DNA of 64,000 bases from Exiguobacterium sp. s124 (GTDB taxonomy: Bacteria; Bacillota; Bacilli; Exiguobacteriales; Exiguobacteriaceae). The notes beneath the pieces are model-generated. The model saw nothing but the letters and a program-made list of their open reading frames with translations, was not told the DNA's origin and did no database searches. The stretch is taken from positions 1,674,001-1,738,000 of the forward strand of contig NZ_JACSKH010000001.1 in NCBI RefSeq assembly GCF_018617485.1. Reading direction: 5' to 3'. The first letter of the stretch is position 1. Every line of letters starts with the position of its first letter. The position numbers were made by a program, and so were the translations under genes. Shown here in pieces: positions 1-8,978 of the stretch.

Positions 1-1
1 G

Positions 2-1177
2 GGTGTCGAACTGTCGGGTTCACCAAAGAAATTAGCTGAACGATATATCCGGCAAGCCGATATCCGCTTTAATTTGACCGTTCCGACCGGCGTGTTCGTG
101 GAAGACGGGACCGGTCTCGACCTTCGCTCCATGAAACATGTGGAATGGCAAGTGTACGGCGGTCGCCAAAATAATTTGAAACTCGTCGCCCACGTCCCGA
201 ATATTAAAGCATGGGTGATCACCATCGTCGTGTTCGTGGCAGCGATCATTTTAGGGTATTTCATTTGGCGTAAGTATAGACGGAACGTCGGTAACCCTAG
301 GGAAACATCGATTCGCTCACGACTGTTAGGATTATTGATCGTCTCACTCTCGCTCGTACTGATTGTCGGTACATTCCGACAAGAATTGGCGAATGAGCGG
401 CAATCCGAGGCGATTCGCCAAGCGTCACAAACGAACGAATTCATTCCGACGTTCGCGGTACACGGCTTGCTCGGGACCGACCGAACCTTCTTGCGTTTCT
501 CACAAGCGATGGAACAGAGCGGTCAAGCGACTGACGGTGCCCTTTGTACGGTGACTGTGAAAGGAAAAACTGACTGTGAAATTTATGACTATAGCTCGAA
601 TCGCCCGATCGTTCGAATCGAGTTCGAGGATGCAGAGGCTTCATTGAACAATCAAACGAAATGGTTGAATTCAGCTATCGAGACGTACAAGAAAACGAGA
701 AATCGTTCATTCGACCGCATGTATATTCTCGGTCACAGTATGGGTGGTGTTGCCGCTGCCAACTATATCCTGAACCAGGAGACATATATCATCGATAAAT
801 TCGTCACGTTCGATAGTCCATTTGGCGGCACTCGGCTCGCAAACTTCGGGCTGTCCGCCAGTAATTTTGGAATCAATACCGGGAGCCCTGCCATTCGGGA
901 CCTGTCCCCGAATTCGGACGGGTTACAGGCGTTCCAATCAAAACTTGAGACGTGGCCACGTTCCGTACAAGTGCTCTCCTTCTCTGGACGAGGCGGTGAG
1001 TTCAATCTAATTGAGCCATCTAGTTCTCTGTTACTCGAAGAATATACGAATAACATTCAGACAGAGACCGTCCCGTACGATCATTTCTCGCTTCACCGTA
1101 AAAGCGATGTCTTGAAAGAGACCGGGAAGTTTTTGTACGAATATACGAACGAGTTTAATCCAATCGAAACGAATTGA
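2..1177 (+). CDS. membrane-anchored DUF3153-like / DUF915-type alpha/beta hydrolase fusion (5' end outside window)
   Basis: The frame is open to the left edge, so this is the C-terminal part (391 visible codons). The first ~65 residues resemble the end of a DUF3153-type surface domain (alternating beta-strand pattern ending in VPNIKAW) and run into a membrane segment at about visible residues 68-89. A short Arg-rich loop and a second membrane segment (about 108-124) follow. The rest is an alpha/beta hydrolase of the DUF915 kind: oxyanion motif FAVHGLLGT, nucleophile elbow GHSMG (Ser about visible residue 246) and a late His in VPYDHFSLH. The topology implied is surface domain, membrane, short cytoplasmic loop, membrane, extracytoplasmic hydrolase. 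No internal start with a ribosome site separates the halves, so a true fusion is inferred. A TTG at 74 could serve as a start but lies inside the conserved domain. Substrate unknown. Confidence 0.7.
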   Translation, partial: GVELSGSPKKLAERYIRQADIRFNLTVPTGVFVEDGTGLDLRSMKHVEWQVYGGRQNNLKLVAHVPNIKAWVITIVVFVAAIILGYFIWRKYRRNVGNPRETSIRSRLLGLLIVSLSLVLIVGTFRQELANERQSEAIRQASQTNEFIPTFAVHGLLGTDRTFLRFSQAMEQSGQATDGALCTVTVKGKTDCEIYDYSSNRPIVRIEFEDAEASLNNQTKWLNSAIETYKKTRNRSFDRMYILGHSMGGVAAANYILNQETYIIDKFVTFDSPFGGTRLANFGLSASNFGINTGSPAIRDLSPNSDGLQAFQSKLETWPRSVQVLSFSGRGGEFNLIEPSSSLLLEEYTNNIQTETVPYDHFSLHRKSDVLKETGKFLYEYTNEFNPIETN

Positions 1178-1182
1178 CGCCA

Positions 1183-1215
1183 AAACAGCTATCCTCATGT
1201 TGAGGATAGCTGTTT
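1183..1215. terminator. bidirectional terminator between convergent genes
   Basis: Perfect 15-bp inverted repeat (1183-1197 and 1201-1215) with a 3-nt loop; A-rich on the left and T-rich on the right. It lies between the convergent hydrolase fusion and the PLD-family gene and can serve both. Confidence 0.85.
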
Positions 1216-1217
1216 GT

Positions 1218-2675
1218 TTAATACGTCATCGTCCACGTTACTTTTTGAAGCCAATACATCACGTACTTGCCGAGTGGGAGATCGGTTTGAATCTCATCAT
1301 ATGCGACCGTGTACGTTCCCTCCTCATTGTTCCATAAGCGATTAAAATAATCGTCAACTTCACCAAAGAAAGCTGTATCGTCTTCACCTTTCACTTCGAC
1401 GTCTGCTTCAAGGTTGTAATCGTTCATATTCCGAGTCGTATAGTTCCCTGACCCTAACACGACCGTCTTCTCGTCCCCGTCCACATATAAGATTTTCGGA
1501 TGATATTGTTCCTTGCCGACGTCATACCATCGAATCTCGATTTGTTCAGGATTGACAGTATTCAGTTCTGCCGTCACTGGTAAGTTCGGCAATCCCGATT
1601 TCGAGCGACCGAACGCGTTCGTGTTTGGATCGAGAATCAGATTTACTTTCACGCCTCGACCTGCGGCATCCTCGATCGCTTGGATAATGTTTCGGTCAGC
1701 CAAATAGAACATCCCGATCCAAATCGTATCGCCATCCTCCGCTCCGTTCATCGCATCGAGCACCGACTCTTGAATCTTCCCTTCCGTGACGTAACGAATT
1801 TCCATCGGCGCCTCAGTCGGTGCACGCTCGATGCTAGATAGTGCCTCGTCGTCCGGGAAGCGTCGGGCATCCCCTTTCGAGAACGTTGCGACCGCTTGCT
1901 CGCCTTCTACAATCTCTTTTAAAATCGGTCCTTTTAAATGGACCCCGACGTTCGAATGATATCCACTAGCATCATGTGGATTCGCTGATAACACGAACCC
2001 TTCATTTTCTGTCACCATCACCTTCCGATGGTTCGCTTTAATGTTTAATAGTCTCAAATAGGCACGAACTGTGATGTCTGGTGCCGACGAGGCCATCGGG
2101 TTTGGCAACCATCCGTCCTGACTATTGCCGAACCATTGGATCGCCATCCGATAAAACGTGGAATATAAAATGTTCGGGTCACGCAGCGCGTCGAGGTTCG
2201 TGTACACGACTTCTACCCCCGCCTCTTCAAGCACATCGAAATGGTCGGAAACGTGTCCGTTATACGTTGTATTGATATCGTCTGTAATAAAGACGACCTT
2301 CAAGTCTGGGTAACGCTCCATTTGTTCAAGCAACGCCGAGGACAATCGTGATGTAATATCCGGATATTGCCGATCTTCGTTGGAATAAGGGTTAAATAAG
2401 AAAAAGTCCATAACGATATATTCTTCGGCTTCCCGAATTGCCCGCTCGACTTCGTTAAAAATTTCTTGCTCAACAATCTCCGTATCCTCCCCTTGGTATG
2501 TCAAATCATGAAGAAAATCAATCTGATCATCCGAAATGAGATAAGGTTCTGATTGTCGTGATACGCCATCCGGTAACGGTTTGACCTGGTGATACACGAG
2601 TGTGATGAGAAAAACGACAGCAATGATGGCCGCAATCCACTTGAACCACCCTTTCTTTCCTTTCCCCTTAACCAT
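1218..2675 (-). CDS. phospholipase D-like (HKD family) membrane-anchored protein
   Basis: Phospholipase D superfamily protein of 485 residues, probably an envelope enzyme acting on phospholipids or other phosphodiesters. A lysine-rich N-terminus precedes one membrane anchor (about residues 10-28). Two HKD motifs are visible: the first reads NHRKVMVTE..SAN, with Glu in place of the usual Asp; the second is canonical (YHPKILYVD..LGSGN). The start chosen is the ATG at 2675, preceded by AGGAGGAGAG; an in-frame codon further upstream has no ribosome site. It follows rnjA on the same strand but a strong hairpin separates them. It is unlike the cardiolipin synthase at 34245, which has two membrane segments; the exact substrate is not predictable. 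Confidence 0.8.
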   Translation of the reverse strand: MVKGKGKKGWFKWIAAIIAVVFLITLVYHQVKPLPDGVSRQSEPYLISDDQIDFLHDLTYQGEDTEIVEQEIFNEVERAIREAEEYIVMDFFLFNPYSNEDRQYPDITSRLSSALLEQMERYPDLKVVFITDDINTTYNGHVSDHFDVLEEAGVEVVYTNLDALRDPNILYSTFYRMAIQWFGNSQDGWLPNPMASSAPDITVRAYLRLLNIKANHRKVMVTENEGFVLSANPHDASGYHSNVGVHLKGPILKEIVEGEQAVATFSKGDARRFPDDEALSSIERAPTEAPMEIRYVTEGKIQESVLDAMNGAEDGDTIWIGMFYLADRNIIQAIEDAAGRGVKVNLILDPNTNAFGRSKSGLPNLPVTAELNTVNPEQIEIRWYDVGKEQYHPKILYVDGDEKTVVLGSGNYTTRNMNDYNLEADVEVKGEDDTAFFGEVDDYFNRLWNNEEGTYTVAYDEIQTDLPLGKYVMYWLQKVTWTMTY

Positions 2676-2702
2676 AAACTCTCCTCCTTTACAGTTCAAA
2701 AA

Positions 2703-2728
2703 ACGGGCTGTAGTCACCTACAGCCCGT
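2703..2728 (-). terminator. rnjA terminator
   Basis: An 11-bp perfect stem with a 4-nt loop; on the minus strand it is followed by a run of T. It lies 5 nt after the rnjA stop and before the ribosome site of the PLD-family gene. Confidence 0.85.
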
Positions 2729-2732
2729 TAGA

Positions 2733-4400
2733 TCATACTTCCATAATAATCGGCAGGACCATCGGGTGTCTCCGCGTCTTTTGTGCCAAATACGGTGTGA
2801 GCGTATCGGATACGAGTTGCTTCATCTCCGACCACTTCATCTGTTTATTTGACAACCCTTGCTCGACGGTTTTCTTCAACAGACGTTCGCCGTCACGAAT
2901 CAAGCTACCCGATTCACGCATATAGACGAAACCACGCGAGATGATATCCGGTCCTGAAACGAGTTTACGTGTCTTGCCATCGATACTGATGACGACGACG
3001 ACGAGTCCATCTTCAGAAAGGATACGACGATCCCTTAGTACAATATTCCCGATATCGCCAATTCCATTCCCATCAATGTAGACGGCGTTCGCAGAAATTT
3101 TACCAGTGACAGCAGCCGATTCAGAGTCGACGGCAAGCACTTCCCCGTTATCCATGACGAAGCTATTTTCTTTTGGAATGCCGACCGATTCAGCGAGTTC
3201 AGCATGTTTCTTCAACATACGATACTCTCCGTGGATCGGCATAAAGAATTTCGGATTGAGAAGGCGAATCATCAACAATTGCTCTTGTTGCGAACCGTGT
3301 CCTGACGTGTGAATGTTCGTCAACTTCCCGTAAACGACGTCAGCCCCCGCTTTATACAATTGGTCAATCGTCTTCCCGACCGAGATAGCGTTCCCCGGAA
3401 TCGGAGAAGATGAGAAGATGACCGTATCTCCAGGAATGATCGACACTTGACGGTGTGTCCCGTTGGCGATTCGACTAAGCGCTGCCATCGGTTCACCTTG
3501 TGAGCCGGTACAAAGAATGGCGATCTCATTCGGGTCATAGTGACGCATTTGATTCGCTTCAATGATCATCCCTTTTGGAACGTTGATGAATCCGAGTTCT
3601 TGCCCAATCGTCATGACCTTCTCCATCGAACGACCAAAGATCATGAGATGACGTCCTGTTTCGGCACACGCATCGACGACTTGTTGTAATCGATAAATGT
3701 TTGAAGCGAACGTTGCGAAAATGATTCGACCATCCGCTTTACGGAACGTCTCGCTAATCGTCCCCCCGACGACGCTCTCACTCATCGTGAATCCTTCGAC
3801 TTCCGCATTTGTCGAGTCAGACAAGAGACAGAGCACGCCTTCTTTTCCAATCTCCGCCATCTTGGCGAGGTCGGCCGGTTCACCGACTGGAGTAAAGTCG
3901 AACTTGAAGTCACCCGTATGGACGATGTTCCCTTGTGGTGTTTTGACGACAACACCGAGCGAGTTCGGAATCGAGTGCGTCGTTCGGAAGAACGAAATGC
4001 TCGTTTTACGGAACTTGATGAGTGAATCCTCATCGATTTCGTGGAGTTCCGCCTCACGCAACAATCCATGCTCCTCGAGTTTTACTTTAATCAAACCAAG
4101 CGCAAGTTTCGTAGCGTAAATCGGTAACTGAACTTGCTTGAGTAAGAATGGAATTCCCCCGATATGGTCTTCGTGACCGTGCGTGATGAATACCCCTTTT
4201 ACTTTGTCCTTGTTCTTAATCAAATACGAGTAATCCGGAATCACATAGTCAATCCCAAGCAAGTCATCCTCTGGGAACATGATTCCCGCATCGATGACGA
4301 TGATTTCATCTTGGAATTGAACAACGTATGTGTTCTTCCCGATTTCTCCTAGTCCGCCTAGTGCGAACACGGCTGTTTGGTGGTTCTTAACAAACTTCAT
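2733..4400 (-). CDS. rnjA: ribonuclease J1
   Basis: Bifunctional 5'-to-3' exonuclease and endonuclease of mRNA turnover and rRNA maturation, acting in the cytoplasm. The 555 residues match the usual family length. The metallo-beta-lactamase zinc motif HGHEDH is at residues 74-79, a metal Asp in VHTGDFKFD near 164 and a late His in MPIHGEYRM; the beta-CASP and C-terminal domains follow ([19 protein letters not shown]). Identity along the length is much closer to Bacillus RNase J1 than J2. In Bacillus the RNA polymerase epsilon gene rpoY usually precedes rnjA; here the 200-nt upstream gap holds no such frame. A candidate -10 (TATAAT) lies about 90 nt upstream. Confidence 0.97.
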   Translation of the reverse strand: MKFVKNHQTAVFALGGLGEIGKNTYVVQFQDEIIVIDAGIMFPEDDLLGIDYVIPDYSYLIKNKDKVKGVFITHGHEDHIGGIPFLLKQVQLPIYATKLALGLIKVKLEEHGLLREAELHEIDEDSLIKFRKTSISFFRTTHSIPNSLGVVVKTPQGNIVHTGDFKFDFTPVGEPADLAKMAEIGKEGVLCLLSDSTNAEVEGFTMSESVVGGTISETFRKADGRIIFATFASNIYRLQQVVDACAETGRHLMIFGRSMEKVMTIGQELGFINVPKGMIIEANQMRHYDPNEIAILCTGSQGEPMAALSRIANGTHRQVSIIPGDTVIFSSSPIPGNAISVGKTIDQLYKAGADVVYGKLTNIHTSGHGSQQEQLLMIRLLNPKFFMPIHGEYRMLKKHAELAESVGIPKENSFVMDNGEVLAVDSESAAVTGKISANAVYIDGNGIGDIGNIVLRDRRILSEDGLVVVVISIDGKTRKLVSGPDIISRGFVYMRESGSLIRDGERLLKKTVEQGLSNKQMKWSEMKQLVSDTLTPYLAQKTRRHPMVLPIIMEV

Positions 4401-4612
4401 TTAATCTCTCCTTACTTCAATTATTAATACATCTATGTGAAACATAAGTGATTCTCGAATATGTCCGTAAGATTCTTTTTTCATTATAGCTCATATCGTG
4501 GCAATATTTCACTAACGATGTGATATTCGTGGTAGTTTCCCTATTTCGTGTTATCCTTTTAGTGGGATCGAAAAACATATTTTTTAGATAAAGAGAAAGA
4601 TTGGTGAATCAA

Positions 4613-5410
4613 ATGGAAGATCAAAAAGTTGTTTTCTTCGACATTGACGGCACACTCTTGCATGAAGGTAGCTATATTCCACCTTCCACAATTTCAGCGA
4701 TTCAAGCGCTTCGTGATAACGGCGTCGAGACGTTTATCGCGACGGGACGAGAACCAGCGATGTTATCGGATATTCCGGAACGCGTAGGAATCGATAGCCT
4801 TGTTTGTTATAACGGTCAAATCGTCGTGCATAAAGGTGAAATCGTCGTGCATAAAGGTGAAATCGTGTATCGTAACACGCTCTCTAAAGATGCGCTCGGT
4901 CGTTTGACGACTCATGCCACTTCGAACGACCACACGCTTGTCTACTTGGGACAAGATCGAGGCGGCGCTTCAAAACCGGATGACGCCATCGTCAAGCGAT
5001 CGCTCGGAGAACTCGACATGCCGATTCCTCGCTACGAACCAAACTTCCACGCAGAAGAAGACGTCTATCAGACGCTCCTTTACTGTACACCTGAAGATGA
5101 GCATCACTATCTCGATGCCTATCATGAGTTCGACTTCATCCGCTGGCATCCACATGCGATGGACGTCATCAATAAAGGTGCTAGTAAAGCCGACGGCATT
5201 CGTCACTTTATCGAAGCAAACGGTTATCGACTCGAGAATACGTACGCGTTTGGAGACGCGTTGAACGACTTGGCCATGCTCCAATATGTAGGGACAGGGA
5301 TTGCCATGGGAAATGCTCGTTCTGAAGCGAAAGACGTTGCGGACTTTGTAACGAAATCGATTCTTGAAGATGGCATCGAATATGGATTGAAAGCGATGAA
5401 GTTAATCTAA
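4613..5410 (+). CDS. HAD superfamily hydrolase, Cof type
   Basis: Cytoplasmic sugar-phosphate or nucleotide-type phosphatase of the Cof/YkrA group, substrate unknown. Motif I is FFDIDGTLL near the N-terminus with the nucleophile Asp, and motif IV is FGDALNDLAM near the C-terminus; the type IIB cap lies between. I take the ATG at 4613 because GGTGA lies 5 nt before it; a TTG at 4601 is the alternative and would add four residues. A 21-bp unit is repeated twice in tandem (4818-4859) and begins a third time, duplicating seven residues (IVVHKGE) in the cap-side segment while keeping the frame. Confidence 0.85.
   Translation: MEDQKVVFFDIDGTLLHEGSYIPPSTISAIQALRDNGVETFIATGREPAMLSDIPERVGIDSLVCYNGQIVVHKGEIVVHKGEIVYRNTLSKDALGRLTTHATSNDHTLVYLGQDRGGASKPDDAIVKRSLGELDMPIPRYEPNFHAEEDVYQTLLYCTPEDEHHYLDAYHEFDFIRWHPHAMDVINKGASKADGIRHFIEANGYRLENTYAFGDALNDLAMLQYVGTGIAMGNARSEAKDVADFVTKSILEDGIEYGLKAMKLI
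4818..4867 (+). repeat. in-frame 21-bp tandem duplication in the HAD gene
   Basis: Unit 1 is 4818-4838 and unit 2 is 4839-4859, identical; the first 8 nt recur at 4860-4867. The repeat adds exactly seven codons, so the protein stays in frame. It looks like a recent slippage event. Confidence 0.9.
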
Positions 5411-5488
5411 AAAAAGACCTGCTTGAGTCAAACCGCCGAGTTGGATCAATCGATTCAACGATCACGGTATCGCTCAAGAGGTCTTTTT
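5409..5488. terminator. bidirectional terminator with a long structured loop
   Basis: The outer arms pair A5 GACCT..CTTGAG with CTCAAG..AGGTC T5. The 45-nt loop contains a second inverted repeat (GTTGGATC / GATTCAAC). It lies between the convergent HAD gene and ktrC. Confidence 0.7.
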
Positions 5489-5492
5489 GTTT

Positions 5493-6155
5493 TTACTTCG
5501 AGCGTAACGTTCGCTCGAGCCGGTCTAGATCGGTATCTTTCCCGATGATAATTAAAATATCTTCCGATAAGATCATCTCATCTGCCTGCGGAGAAATGAG
5601 GACATCATCATCACGACGAATCGCGACAATGTTGACTCCGTACTTCGCCCGTAAGTCCAAATCGATGAGTGATTTATTCGATAGCTTGTCTGATGCTTTG
5701 ATTTCGACAATCGAATGCTCATTTGATAACTCTAGATAATCCAAAATGCTCTGGCTCATCAATCCGTTTGCGATTCGAACACCCATATCACGTTCCGGGT
5801 GGACGATGTTATCCGCACCGATGCGACGGAGAACTTTTTCATGGTAATCGTTCGTCGCTTTGACGGTGATGATTTGGACGCCAAGTTCCTTTAAAATCAA
5901 CGTCGTTAAAATCGAAGCTTGAATGTTTTCACCGATGGCGACGATGACGTGTTCAAAGTTACGAATCCCCAAACTCTTCAACACATTTTCATCTGTCGTA
6001 TCCGCGATAACCGCATGAGTTGCCAGCCCCATAAACTCATTGACGCGTTCTTCGTCTGAATCGATGGCGAGGACGTCATATCCGTTTGAAGACAATTCAC
6101 GGACGATCGACCCACCAAACCGTCCTAATCCAATGACTGCAAATTCACCTGTCAT
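5493..6155 (-). CDS. ktrC: potassium uptake regulatory subunit KtrC (RCK/TrkA domains)
   Basis: Cytoplasmic gating subunit of a Ktr potassium channel. RCK_N domain with Rossmann motif VIGLGRFGG and an acidic residue ending strand 2 (AIDSDEE), residues 1 to about 130; RCK_C domain, the c-di-AMP-binding module in this family, about 135-218. The 220-residue length is typical. Blocks such as ENIQASILTTLILKELGV and YHEKVL..IGAD..VHPERDM resemble Bacillus KtrC more than KtrA. No KtrB/KtrD membrane subunit is in the window, so its partner must be encoded elsewhere. Confidence 0.9.
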   Translation of the reverse strand: MTGEFAVIGLGRFGGSIVRELSSNGYDVLAIDSDEERVNEFMGLATHAVIADTTDENVLKSLGIRNFEHVIVAIGENIQASILTTLILKELGVQIITVKATNDYHEKVLRRIGADNIVHPERDMGVRIANGLMSQSILDYLELSNEHSIVEIKASDKLSNKSLIDLDLRAKYGVNIVAIRRDDDVLISPQADEMILSEDILIIIGKDTDLDRLERTLRSK

Positions 6156-6241
6156 GATGCTACATCCCTTTCCTACACCTGTTCTCTTCTTGATTCTTCG
6201 TTCAGTGTAACTGATTCCCTTTCAAAACTCTACATAAAAAA

Positions 6242-6284
6242 CAAAGACGGGATCTCCTTATATGAAGGAAACCCCATCTTTCAA
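6242..6284 (-). terminator. cydB terminator
   Basis: An imperfect stem (AAAGACGGGATCTCCTT / AAGGAAACCCCATCTTT) followed on the minus strand by a T-rich stretch, just after the cydB stop. Confidence 0.7.
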
Positions 6285-6285
6285 A

Positions 6286-7317
6286 TCACGCTTTTCCGCT
6301 CGAACGTTTCCCGCGCACATAATCGTTGTCAAACAGGAACAAACGGAGTAACAAATAGAGGGCCGGAACGAGAAGGAGCAATCCTAAGATGAACACGATG
6401 ACGAGTGCCACCGCCATCGACTCGTTGACGACGCTTCCGTTGATATCGATGTACGGATACAAGATATACGGTAAGTGTGAATATCCGTAGCCGAACCATG
6501 CCATGAAGAATTGTCCCATGACCATCAAGAAGGCAATCCCATAGTTTCGCTTCATATAGACGAATGAGACGGCAATCACGAAGAAGAGGAAGCTCATCGC
6601 GAACCACCACCAGTTCCCTCCGAGAATGCTCTCATAATGCCAAGCTGCCTGCGACTTCAAGCCGAAGAAGACGAGCCCAGAAGCGATAATCGTCGGAACG
6701 CTCCAGAAGAGCGCCCATTTTCTGACGAGTTCGATCGCATCTCGATCGCGTGCCTTGTCCGCATAGAACAAGAGGAACATTGCGCTAATATACAACACTG
6801 AGACAATCGCTAAGATAACGACTGTCCACGAGTAAAAGTTCGTGAACAATTTTGCCCCGTCGAAGAAGACGCCATTCTCAGTTTCAGTGATGAACCCACC
6901 TTGGCTGACCGTCAATACTGTCGACATCGAAGCCGGGATGAGTAATCCCGTGGCCCCGTATAAGAACATATATAGGGTACTTTCTTTCGATCCGTAGTTC
7001 GCGAACGCGTAAAAACTACCGCGAATCGCAAGTAAGATTAACACGACTGACGCCGGAACGAGCAACGCCGTTCCATAATAATAGGCCGTATCCGGAAAGA
7101 ATCCGACAATCCCGACGAAGAAGAAGACGAAAAACACGTTCGTCACTTCCCACGTCGGTGACAAATACCGTTTGACGAGACGGTTCACTAAGTGGTCCCG
7201 TTTCGTATAACGGCTATAGAATGCGAAGAAGCCAGCACCGAAGTCAATCGATGCGACGATGAGGTAGCCGTACAAGAACGTCCATAAGACGGCAATCCCT
7301 AACTCTTGAATTTGCAT
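6286..7317 (-). CDS. cydB: cytochrome bd quinol oxidase subunit II
   Basis: Integral membrane subunit that pairs with CydA in the terminal quinol:oxygen oxidoreductase. Multiple hydrophobic segments span the whole 343 residues, starting with AVLWTFLYGYLIVASIDFGAGF, a recognisable CydB N-terminus. The start is the ATG at 7317, with GGAGG 7 nt upstream; an in-frame ATG at 7335 would overlap the cydA stop and lacks spacing. It directly follows cydA. The cydCD exporter genes, which follow cydAB in Bacillus subtilis, are absent here. Confidence 0.95.
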   Translation of the reverse strand: MQIQELGIAVLWTFLYGYLIVASIDFGAGFFAFYSRYTKRDHLVNRLVKRYLSPTWEVTNVFFVFFFVGIVGFFPDTAYYYGTALLVPASVVLILLAIRGSFYAFANYGSKESTLYMFLYGATGLLIPASMSTVLTVSQGGFITETENGVFFDGAKLFTNFYSWTVVILAIVSVLYISAMFLLFYADKARDRDAIELVRKWALFWSVPTIIASGLVFFGLKSQAAWHYESILGGNWWWFAMSFLFFVIAVSFVYMKRNYGIAFLMVMGQFFMAWFGYGYSHLPYILYPYIDINGSVVNESMAVALVIVFILGLLLLVPALYLLLRLFLFDNDYVRGKRSSGKA

Positions 7318-7331
7318 GTCATACCCTCCGA

Positions 7332-8720
7332 TCACACATCATCCGCAAACATCGCTTCACCACGATGTTCGGATTGTTTTAGTTCTTTCCCTACTGGGTT
7401 CTCTTTGAACAGACGTGATAGTACGACTACCGTGACTGTTCCGAGTACCGCGTAGAGGATCGCGAAAGCGACAAGCATCCAACCGACATTCGCCGACGTC
7501 GTAGCTGCTTCACTCGTACGCATCAATTCATAAAGCGCCCACGGTTGGCGACCAAATTCAGCGAAGAACCAACCAAATTCGATGGCTGCCATAGCAAGCG
7601 GTCCACCGGCTGCAATCGCAAAGAGCATAGGTTTACTGAACTGGTTCAAACGCTTAATATAACGCCCTAATACGAATAGGAAGGAGATGAGTGCGAGAAG
7701 CATTCCAATCCCGACCATCGCATCAAACAAGTAGTGAACAAAGAGCGGTGGTTGGTCTTCTTTAGCAAATTCATCGAGACCCGTCACTTCATAGTTCGGG
7801 ACACCACCTGCAAGAATGGAGAGCGCGTAAGGAATCTTCAATGCGCCTCGGACTTCATATCCGCCTTCTCCGTCATCTTCTAACCAACCACCAAGAATCA
7901 ATTCTGCCTCGGAGGAGGTTTCAAAATGCCATTCTGCTGCTGCTAATTTATCTGGTTGATACTGAGCCAAGTATTTACCTGAGAAATCTCCGACGAGTGC
8001 TGTCGCGATCGCAAAAATCAAAGCGACTGTCATCGTCAAACGAAGACCTTTTTTGTGATACTCAATCGACAGCTTGTCAAGTTGATTACGACGCTGACGC
8101 AACAACTGTACGGCTGCGATTGCAGCTAAGATGAACGCAGATGTTAAAATCGCAGATGTCAATACGTGTGCCATCTTCGTAGGCATAGCCGGACTGAACA
8201 TCGCCTCAAGCGGACTGACGTTCGCCAAACGACCGTCTACGATATCGAACCCTACAGGTTGGTTCATAAAGCTGTTTACTGTTGTGATGAAGAACCCAGA
8301 GAACAATGCACCGACCGCGACTGGAATCCCAATCAGCATGTGGTGCCATGGATTTTTAAAACGATCCCATGTGTACAAGTAAATCCCGAGGAAGATCGCT
8401 TCAAAGAAGAACGCGAACGTCTCCATAAATAGCGGGAGTGCAATCGTTTGACCCGCAACGCGCATCAAGTTCGGCCATAATAATGAAAGTTGTAGACCGA
8501 TTGCCGTACCCGTTACAACCCCGACCGCGACCGTCACGACATAACCGCGTGACCACCGGCGAGCCATAAGGGTATATTTCGGGTCTTTTTTACGAATCCC
8601 TAAAAATTCTGCCAATAAGATTAAAAGTGGAACCCCGACGCCGAGTGTGGCAAAAATCACATGAAAACCTAACGTGAGTGCCGTCAATGCTCGACTCATC
8701 AGGACAGGATCTTGAAACAT
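7332..8720 (-). CDS. cydA: cytochrome bd quinol oxidase subunit I
   Basis: Heme b558/b595/d-bearing membrane subunit that oxidises quinol and reduces oxygen without pumping protons. The 462 residues, the short Q-loop and the first helix GFHVIFATLGVGVP with its heme His fit the short-loop Bacillota type. Further marks are the METFAFFFEAIFLG helix with conserved acidic residues and the FGRQPW motif. It is first in a cydAB operon. Upstream DNA holds a candidate promoter (ATTACA-N17-TATGAT) and a small dyad, consistent with oxygen or redox control. Confidence 0.97.
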   Translation of the reverse strand: MFQDPVLMSRALTALTLGFHVIFATLGVGVPLLILLAEFLGIRKKDPKYTLMARRWSRGYVVTVAVGVVTGTAIGLQLSLLWPNLMRVAGQTIALPLFMETFAFFFEAIFLGIYLYTWDRFKNPWHHMLIGIPVAVGALFSGFFITTVNSFMNQPVGFDIVDGRLANVSPLEAMFSPAMPTKMAHVLTSAILTSAFILAAIAAVQLLRQRRNQLDKLSIEYHKKGLRLTMTVALIFAIATALVGDFSGKYLAQYQPDKLAAAEWHFETSSEAELILGGWLEDDGEGGYEVRGALKIPYALSILAGGVPNYEVTGLDEFAKEDQPPLFVHYLFDAMVGIGMLLALISFLFVLGRYIKRLNQFSKPMLFAIAAGGPLAMAAIEFGWFFAEFGRQPWALYELMRTSEAATTSANVGWMLVAFAILYAVLGTVTVVVLSRLFKENPVGKELKQSEHRGEAMFADDV

Positions 8721-8952
8721 CTATTGATTACCTCCTATCTCTCTCTATCGCTTCGAACCCATGTATGAAACGACAATCACAGATGAATACCCTTCGATAC
8801 TTACATCATAATGATTTTATATTGCGCTGTAATGTCTCAATGCTCGAGTTCGCAAAATGTTCACATTTGAGCAATCGCCACAAAATCGTCGCTTTACATG
8901 CATCTTTCTTTCCCCTTTTCTACCTCGCTCACTCTTTTTCGGGCACACTAAA
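8721..8952 (-). promoter_or_regulatory. cydA upstream region
   Basis: A gene-free gap of about 230 nt. On the minus strand I see a candidate sigmaA promoter (ATTACA, 17 nt, TATGAT) near 8807-8835 and, further upstream at 8855-8868, a 6-bp inverted repeat with a 2-nt centre (AAATGT TC ACATTT). TTGTGG 14 nt further upstream is a half-site like that of Rex but lacks a good partner. A regulator cannot be named. Confidence 0.4.
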
Positions 8953-8974
8953 AGCGGTCGCGACTGCGACCGCT
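8953..8974 (-). terminator. dapL terminator
   Basis: A 9-bp perfect GC-rich stem (AGCGGTCGC / GCGACCGCT) with loop GACT; a short T run follows on the minus strand. Confidence 0.75.
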
Positions 8975-8978
8975 CACG

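Noticed and set aside
4401-4600. Search for rpoY (RNA polymerase epsilon) before rnjA
   Set aside because: No frame of the right size or sequence on either strand; the gap holds promoter-like DNA only.
8840-8890. Possible Rex operator upstream of cydA
   Set aside because: Only one good half-site (TTGTG or TGTGAA) is found; the partner arms have three or more mismatches.
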